Below are positions 7,099 through 11,486 of a DNA stretch of 11,486 nucleotides, piece by piece. Position 1 is the stretch's first letter, and each line of letters starts with the position of its first letter. The DNA is taken from contig MU646442.1 of assembly GCA_026770585.1 (NCBI GenBank), forward strand, positions 370,292 through 381,777, in the 5' to 3' direction. Source of the stretch: Baffinella frigidus (taxonomy: Eukaryota > Cryptophyceae > Cryptomonadales > Baffinellaceae). The position numbers and the translations under genes are program-made. The notes beneath the pieces are model-generated. The model saw nothing but the letters and a program-made list of their open reading frames with translations. It searched no databases and was not told where the DNA came from.

Positions 7099-7204
7099 CC
7101 CACCAGCCACAATCAACCACACATGTAGTCTGTCGCAATACATGTACCGGAGAGAGGCCTTTATTAATACCAACACCTCCGCCATGATCACCCCCCACAG
7201 AGGC

Positions 7205-7421
7205 TACAGGGGTTCCTCGCTCATAAGAAACCGCCCCCCCCATAGGATCACTGTAGGGCCCTAGGCATAGGCATCACTTAAGTGACCAACGGGCGAATAA
7301 TCGCCCGTGGAAGCCCTAGGCAGGTCCTAGGGCCCTACGGTAGGGCGTATGCGCCTACTGGTCACTTAAGGGATAGGGTCCTAGGAGGAGGCGGTTTCTT
7401 ATGAGCGAGGCACCCCATGTA
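7205..7421 (-). mobile_element. MITE family 1, copy h, core reversed, split by a family 3 insertion
   Basis: The ends CAGGGGTTCCTCGCTCATAA and GAGCGAGGCACCCCATG carry TA on both sides. The core reads GGGCCCTAGGCATAGGC, the reverse of most copies. At that point a complete family 3 element (7273-7374) interrupts it, after which AGGGTCCTAGG resumes. Confidence 0.85.
7273..7374 (+). mobile_element. MITE family 3, copy b, nested in a family 1 element
   Basis: The ends ATCACTTAAGTGACCAA and CTGGTCACTTAAGGGAT and the interior match 5275-5376 almost base for base over 102 bases. Its position inside a family 1 copy shows that family 3 moved after family 1 at this locus. Confidence 0.85.
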
Positions 7422-7478
7422 TGCTTGAGCAGGACCTAGCGAAAGTCACGGGCACTCTCACAGCCGTGTTGGAATCAA

Positions 7479-7599
7479 TACAAGGGCACCTCGCTCATAA
7501 GGAACCGCACCGCCCCAGGACCCTACAGTAGGCCGATACCTATGACCCTACGGTGGTCCTAAGGGGGGCGCGGCTCCTGACGAGCGAGGTACCCCAGTA
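7479..7599 (+). mobile_element. MITE family 1, copy i
   Basis: The ends are CAAGGGCACCTCGCTCATAA and GACGAGCGAGGTACCCCAG with TA on both sides. The core is diverged but in standard orientation. Confidence 0.83.
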
Positions 7600-7661
7600 A
7601 ATTTCTCGCCCTCATGTTCTCGCCCTCCTGTCATCACTACGCGAAAACGATGCAGCCCAAG

Positions 7662-7770
7662 TACAGGGGTACCTCGCTCATAAGAAACGCCCACCCCCCT
7701 AGGACCATCATAGGGCCCTAGGCATAGGCCTACTGTAGGGTCCTAGGGGGGGTTGGTTTCTTATGAGCGA
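7662..7770 (-). mobile_element. MITE family 1, copy j, reversed core and missing right tip
   Basis: The left end is intact (CAGGGGTACCTCGCTCATAA) and the core is reversed. The right end stops at CTTATGAGCGA and runs straight into TGCAGCCCAAGTA. CGATGCAGCCCAAGTA also stands immediately to the left (7648-7663), so the tip was replaced by a copy of the left flank. Confidence 0.8.
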
Positions 7771-7857
7771 TGCAGCCCAAGTAGCTGTCCTTGTCTCATC
7801 CTAGGTGACGGGCGCTCCTACCCAGTACCCCCTACCGACTACCCCCAATTTTCAACT

Positions 7858-8955
7858 CTAGAAGGCGAAGGCGACGGCCCCAGCCAGCGCGCCACACACC
7901 ATATTATCCGTCACCCCCGGGATCGCGAACGGGTTCCCAAGCAGCGCCGTCGCGTCCCACAGCACGGAGCAGAGCGCCACGCTCGCCCCGACCTTGCCGG
8001 CGACCGCGAGGTGCCCACGATGCTTCCCCTTCTTGCCCGGCTCCTCGAGCCCCCCCCCTTGTGTCCCCCGCGCCTCCTCCTCCCACAAGCCGGGCGTGGC
8101 TTCCCCCCCCACGAGCTTCGCGTGTTTCCGATCCGCAGCCTCCTGCTTTGCGAAGTGCCGCGCCGCAGAGTCCTCGGCGCGCGCCGCCTCCGCGTCCCTA
8201 CTGCGCTGCAGCTCCTCTTCCCGCTCCTGCGCGCGCCGCCGCGCCGCCTCCTCCCGTCGCGTCGCCTCCTCCGCCTCCCGCACCTTCGCCGCCTCCGCCT
8301 CCGCCTCCCGCCGCTCCTCCTCCTCCCGCCGCCTTGCCTCCGCCGCCAAATTCTTCCTCCGCTCCTCCACTTCCCGCTGCTCGGCCTCCTCGGCCTCCCG
8401 CCGTTTCCTCGCCGCCTCCTCCTCGCGACGCGCTTCCTTTCTCGTCGCCGCCTCTTCCCCCTCGATCCGTTCTTGCCTCTCGCGGTGCTTCAACTCCGCC
8501 TTCTCCGCCTCGAGCGTCGTCCGCAGCTCCCCCAGCTTCGATCGCAGCTCCCCCAGCTCTAATCTCTCCCGCTTCACCTCCACCCACTCCCTCTCCAGCA
8601 TCTCGAGCTCCGCCGTGCGCTCGAGCCCCGCCGCGTGCTCCCTCAGCTCTTGTTCTTTTGCCGCGCGCTCATCCAGCGCCTGCCTCTCTTGCAGTACAGT
8701 TTCGCGCAGCTCCGCAAGCGCAACTTGCTCCTGCCGCAACGCCTCCCGCTCGCCTTCGAGCGCATGTTGAGGCCCCTCGAGCACATGCTGAGGTGCGTCG
8801 GCACGGAGAGCGATGCCGGCCGGCCGGGAGTTTGGTACGAGGAAGAAGAGGATGTTCGCGGTCAGGCTGGCAAAAGCGACGCTAATCATTATCCGTTCCA
8901 CCGAGAAGTTGGAGACGTGCAGCCCCGGGCGCATCGGCCGTCGTTGAAACACCAT
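7858..8955 (-). CDS. Membrane-anchored coiled-coil protein of unknown function
   Basis: A single open frame of 365 residues. Residues about 24-41 (ISVAFASLTANILFFLVP) form one hydrophobic segment that could be a signal anchor. Residues about 60-280 are a long charged helix rich in Glu, Arg and Ala with recurrent REEEERREAE-type runs, predicted coiled coil. A Gly/Lys-rich linker near 290-315 leads to a C-terminal hydrophobic region (about 320-365) that may hold one or two further membrane segments. Codons end strongly in G or C. The first ATG (8955) overlaps the ATG of the divergent gene, so the real start may be Met8 (8934) or Met23 (8889), which would put the membrane segment at the very N terminus. 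Long charged open frames also arise by chance in GC-rich DNA, but the hydrophobic ends and the frame length argue for a gene. I recognise no family. Confidence 0.65.
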   Translation of the reverse strand: MVFQRRPMRPGLHVSNFSVERIMISVAFASLTANILFFLVPNSRPAGIALRADAPQHVLEGPQHALEGEREALRQEQVALAELRETVLQERQALDERAAKEQELREHAAGLERTAELEMLEREWVEVKRERLELGELRSKLGELRTTLEAEKAELKHRERQERIEGEEAATRKEARREEEAARKRREAEEAEQREVEERRKNLAAEARRREEEERREAEAEAAKVREAEEATRREEAARRRAQEREEELQRSRDAEAARAEDSAARHFAKQEAADRKHAKLVGGEATPGLWEEEARGTQGGGLEEPGKKGKHRGHLAVAGKVGASVALCSVLWDATALLGNPFAIPGVTDNMVCGALAGAVAFAF

Positions 8956-11030
8956 GCCCCCTGTTCAAGCGACCACCCCGCCAACCTCCGCCTCCGCCCC
9001 CCTCTTCGCCAGCTGCAAACAAGGTCAAAATTACAACCCCGAATTTTTAAAAGTGAACGCGCGTCTCTCTCGCGCCATGTCGCACAAACTCACCGTCGTG
9101 GGAAAAGAGACCGACGAGGAGGACATCAAGAAGCGGAAGAAACTGCTCGCAGGCGCGGGGCGGCGTGTGTTGGAGGAGGTCTCCGGGAAGTACGAGCGGC
9201 TGTGGAAGGCTTCGCAGGCAAGGATCCCCCTTTGCGAAAAAAAAAATGCTCTCTGCAGCCACCTGTGCGAGTGCCGTCCTCTCCACAGCCACGGTCACTG
9301 TACGCGCATCGTGCTGTACTGTGTCGGCGGGTACTTTTGCGGCTCGGCCACGGTTCGGTCATGGGATCCCACAATCCTGCTTCTTGACACTTTCATAGGG
9401 AAACTCCTGGAAAGTTGGGTAGTTTCCCTACGGATTTAGGTAGGACCTACCTACCGTAGGCCGTAGGGCTCCTAGGACCAAAATGTCCTAGGATTTTTGC
9501 CTACGGTAGGAGGTCCTAGGTAATGCCGTAGGAGAAACTACCGAACTTTCCGTGGGTTTCCCAATCAACTTCTCTTCGTTCGGTGCAGGGTGTCTTCCCG
9601 GAGTACCAGTACACGCGCCTGACCGACCCGATCTTTGAAAAGGTCCCCGAGTCCGTTCTGTCGGACAGGTCCTCGATCCCCTCCCCCCAAGAACGAGAAC
9701 TTTTTTTCTTGGAAAACCACATTCCATGCACACGATGAAAGCGCGCGCGAGAGAGATGCTTGGTCGCTGAAACGATGCGGCCCAGTCTCTCAAGCGGCCG
9801 CCTCACCCTGCAGGGCCGCCTTCCGCGACGTGTGCCTGAGCGACGAGCACCTCCTCCTTCCCCGCAAGGCACGCGCCGACCCCCTAACTTAGCCTTAAGA
9901 TAAGCAAGGATATGCTATTTTACGCATCAAACCAAGAGTTAAGATAGCATAAATGGCTCCACCAACGCGACCTGACACCTCCTCCTCCCCCGCAAGGCAC
10001 GCGCCGACCCCCTAACTTCATCTCCATACAAGTATTAATTAATTGCTTTTGGCGCAACGAAATTTACTACACAAATGCTTTACTATTACTTTTATGAGCA
10101 AATCGTGTAGTAATTTTCGTTGCCCAAAAGCAATTAATTAATACTTCTATGGAGATTAAACCAACCGGATCTCCAGCTCTGCTTCAGTCTATTTGGTCTA
10201 ACCAATTTGGTGAGACCGGGCTCTTCCCCGCTCCAAAGTTGATGGATCTGTACCGCACACCCAGCGTGTCAACTTAAGAACAGTCAGCCAACCCGACTGA
10301 GGCAGAGCTAGGCCTCCGTGGTCCAGTATCAAGTATGAAAGTATGACCACTCTACCATCTTGCTTTATAAAACAGTGGACATATGTACGTAGCAAAACCC
10401 ATCAACATAGGAATTTATAGCCTGCAACTGAGTCAAACAACCCGGCATAAGTTGACGCGCATTTGACTTATGCAGGTTGCGTGGGTGCGCGACACCCTGA
10501 AAGACGACCGCCGGATTATGTCCAAAGCCGGCATCGAGGTACCACGCCAGAGTCTTCGAAGGGGTCGCCAAAAGTCAATTCCCCTGCAAGGCAGTAGTTT
10601 TCAAAAGTCAAAAACCGTGTCCTGACACGGTTTTAAAAAATTAACCCCCTCCTCCACTCTGGCGTAGTACGCTCATCGAATCGCGGCGAGTATTTATGAT
10701 AAATACCTTTCCGGGGCCCTCCGATCCGATTTTGGTGTATCTTGAGGGTGGAGAATGCGAACTTGAGAATGTGGAAGTCAAGATGCACCGCCAGCCAGCC
10801 TTAAGATACACCAAAATTGCACCTGAGGTCCCCGAAAAAGTATTTATGCCAAATACTCGCCCGGATGAGATCACCCCCGCACGACACGCTTCGATCCCCC
10901 AACTAACCGGATTCTCTTGCTCTGTCTCGGTCTATTTGGTCTCACCAATTTAGTAAGCCCGGGGGGTACCATCGAGGTGCGCCTGCGGCGCCTGTTGACT
11001 TTTGGGATATGGGTGACTTTTGGGAGGTGA
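8954..11030 (+). CDS. Unrecognised protein gene, at least five exons, 3' end uncertain
   Basis: Exons inferred: 8954-9217 (88 codons), 9589-9668, 9814-9868, 10476-10538, and one starting at 10977. Phases join throughout. Donors are GC (CAG|GCAAGG), GT, GC (AAG|GCACGC) and GT; every acceptor is AG|G. Exon 1 has a Pro/Ser/Thr-rich start, YNPEFLKVNARLSR, then a charged Lys/Arg helix. Exon 2 encodes GVFPEYQYTRLTDPIFEKVP, exon 3 LSDEHLLLPRK, exon 4 WVRDTLKDDRRIMSKAGIE and exon 5 VRLRRL. The product is a small soluble, charged protein with no signal peptide or membrane segment and no family that I recognise. Reading on in exon 5 gives a stop at 11028-11030 inside a tandem repeat (171 residues in all), but another intron could begin there. 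The start could also be Met42 (ATG at 9077). Exons 1, 2 and 4 look convincingly coding; exon 5 is least certain. Confidence 0.6.
9398..9562. mobile_element. MITE family 7 in intron 1 of the unrecognised gene
   Basis: The left arm GGGAAACTCCTGGAAAGTTG and the right arm CGAACTTTCCGTGGGTTTCCC (shown as inverse) pair over about 36 bases, continuing through GGTAGTTTC and CCTACGG. The interior has repeated CCTAGGAC and CCTACCGTAGG words like the cores of families 1 and 3. It ends 26 bases before the exon 2 acceptor. Confidence 0.75.
9848..10018 (+). repeat. 43-base direct repeat of the exon 3 / intron 3 junction, each copy followed by a foldback
   Basis: 9848-9890 and 9976-10018 match at 42 of 43 bases. 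The unit covers the last 21 bases of exon 3, the GC donor and the first 22 bases of the intron. The first copy is followed by a foldback at about 9891-9957 (arms TATGCTATTTTA and TAAGATAGCATA); the second by the foldback at 10020-10156. Either donor could be used; the first leaves the exon as annotated. Confidence 0.8.
10020..10156. mobile_element. Long foldback element (MITE family 6)
   Basis: The two arms pair along most of the 137 bases: ATCTCCATA...AGTATTAATTAATTGC on the left with GCAATTAATTAATACT...TATGGAGAT on the right, continuing through CAACGAAA/TTTTCGTTG and TACTACAC/GTGTAGTA. It is much more AT-rich than its surroundings. No reading frame. Confidence 0.85.
10175..10309 (+). mobile_element. 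MITE family 4, copy e, full length
   Basis: The ends are AGCTCTGCTTCAGTC and GACTGAGGCAGAGCT; 135 bases. The interior holds CTCCAAAGTTGATGGA and GTGTCAACTTAAGAACAGTC. This is the best reference copy for the family in the window. The AGCT at both ends may be part of the target. Confidence 0.82.
10543..10665 (+). mobile_element. MITE family 2, copy c
   Basis: The ends are CACGCCAGAG and CTCTGGCGT, with interior GGGGTCGCCAAAAGTCAATT and a hairpin AAAACCGTG/CACGGTTTT. It is clearly the same element as 3819-3942. GTAC flanks both sides (10539-10542 and 10667-10670). Confidence 0.82.
10685..10861. mobile_element. MITE family 5 in intron 4 of the unrecognised gene
   Basis: The arms GGCGAGTATTTATG...CCGGGG and CCCCGA...CATAAATACTCGCC-like sequence pair at the ends, and a second pair TTTTGGTGTATCTT / AAGATACACCAAAA lies inside. 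About 177 bases, no reading frame, only copy in the window. Confidence 0.75.
10919..10960 (+). mobile_element. MITE family 4 left-end fragment
   Basis: GCTCTGTCTCGGTCTATTTG and GTCTCACCAATTTAGTAAG match the left end of the full copy at 10175-10309. The right two thirds are absent. Confidence 0.65.
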
Positions 11031-11131
11031 CTTTTGGGAGGCGACTTTTGTGAGATGAGTGACTTGTGAGAGATGAGGGACTTTCGGGAGATGAGTGACT
11101 TCTGGGAGATGAGTGAATTTTGGGAGATGAG
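10996..11131 (+). repeat. Tandem repeat of about 17 bases, eight or so units
   Basis: Units follow TGACTTTTGGGAGATGAG with substitutions and small deletions (14-18 bases each). The array begins within the reading frame of the last inferred exon and introduces its stop codon. No protein-like periodicity; reading frames are not kept, so it is probably noncoding. Confidence 0.8.
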
Positions 11132-11486
11132 TGGCTTGCGGGCGGCCGCGCTGGGCTGGACTCCGCTGTGTAGAATGCAACACCCATGATCTCGCGGTTT
11201 TACGGGTATCCAATAAATCCCATCAAACCGCACGCCGAGCCAGACTCGGTCCTGAGACCTCCAGAGTAAATCCTGAGACTTTCAGACCCTTTACTGAGAC
11301 CTCCAGACTAAATCCTTAGACCTATCGTTCCAACTGAAGCAGAATCCTAAGTCGTCCTGAGCACGCCGCGTGCGGTTTGATGGAATTTAGGGGGTGTGGG
11401 GTTTAGGGTTTAGTAAGGATGGGTGTGCGTTGTGCTGACCATCCTCCCGCCCGCCAGACGTCTGGCGCAGGGGGTGGGCGTTCTCC
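11031..11486. other. Right edge of the window without a recognisable gene
   Basis: This stretch holds the rest of the tandem repeat, a GC-rich segment (about 11132-11180), a MITE and a telomere-like word GTTTAGGGTTTAG at 11401-11413. Another exon of the upstream gene could lie here, but I cannot point to one. Confidence 0.5.
11215..11388. mobile_element. MITE family 10
   Basis: The ends AAATCCCATCAAACCGCACG and CGTGCGGTTTGATGG-AATTT are inverted repeats of about 20 bases; total 174. The interior carries degenerate repeats of GAGACCTCCAGACTAAATCC. Only copy in the window. Confidence 0.78.

Larger units (their letters stand above)
10532..10976 (+). other. Introner-like intron bounded by a 7-base exon duplication
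   Basis: The inferred intron is 10539-10976 (438 bases). CATCGAG is the last seven bases of exon 4 (10532-10538) and also the last seven bases of the intron (10970-10976). Just inside these lie GTACC (left) and GGTAC (right). The donor GT therefore comes from the inner inverted repeat and the acceptor AG from the duplicated exon word. Removing one copy with the intron restores an uninterrupted frame (AGIE then VRLRRL). The intron contains family 2, family 5 and partial family 4 elements. Confidence 0.6.

Noticed and set aside
8198-8587. Gly-rich minus-strand open frame of 129 codons
   Set aside because: Another frame of the same coiled-coil gene; pure Gly/Ala/Glu composition without structure.
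7753-8885. Three long plus-strand open frames rich in Pro, Leu, Ser and Arg
   Set aside because: They are antisense shadows of the Glu/Arg/Ala-rich coiled-coil gene; low-complexity GC-rich codons leave all frames open.

Overview
This is eukaryotic nuclear DNA, most likely from a GC-rich unicellular alga or other flagellated protist. Four split or single-exon genes sit among many short non-autonomous transposons with terminal inverted repeats (MITEs). The evidence for a eukaryote is spliced genes with short exons, a nuclear-encoded mitochondrial complex III subunit, a gene of the cilium-associated EFCAB10 family, TTTAGGG-like telomeric words, and a MITE density of about one per 400 bases. Two inferred introns use GC instead of GT as donor, and nearly every inferred acceptor is followed by G (AG|G). 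Both traits are known in dinoflagellates and in some haptophyte and stramenopile algae. I cannot fix the lineage from sequence alone.

Layout. From 1 to about 1270 there are MITEs and GC-rich sequence with no recognisable exon. From 1890 down to 1270 (minus strand) lie three exons of QCR7/UQCRB, the 14 kDa subunit of ubiquinol-cytochrome c reductase. These exons are short and overlain by longer spurious reading frames on both strands; the C-terminal part is not in the window. From 2059 to 6307 (plus) lies a five-exon EFCAB10-like gene encoding a 143-residue protein with a docking domain followed by an EF-hand. Its introns are full of MITEs and hold partial copies of its own exons. The two genes diverge from a 168-base spacer that contains a MITE remnant. 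From 6308 to 7857 is a MITE cluster with one nested insertion. From 8955 down to 7858 (minus) is one exon for a 365-residue membrane-anchored coiled-coil protein. From 8954 (plus) runs an unrecognised gene of at least five exons, whose fifth exon runs into a tandem repeat near 11,000. The last 450 bases hold a tandem repeat, another MITE and a telomere-like word.

The most interesting signal is how introns and exon fragments relate. At five places an exon edge is copied into the neighbouring intron with its splice junction, usually next to a foldback element: exon 3 of the EFCAB10-like gene (twice), its exons 4 and 5, and exons 3 and 4 of the last gene. The intron at 10539-10976 is bounded by a 7-base direct repeat of exon sequence, CATCGAG. 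The right-hand copy supplies the AG acceptor and a short GTACC/GGTAC inverted repeat supplies the GT donor. This is the arrangement expected of transposon-derived introns (introner elements). The main MITE family has a TA target and a terminus resembling pogo/Tigger elements. It shares a CCTAGG/CCCTAC core with two families that have different termini.
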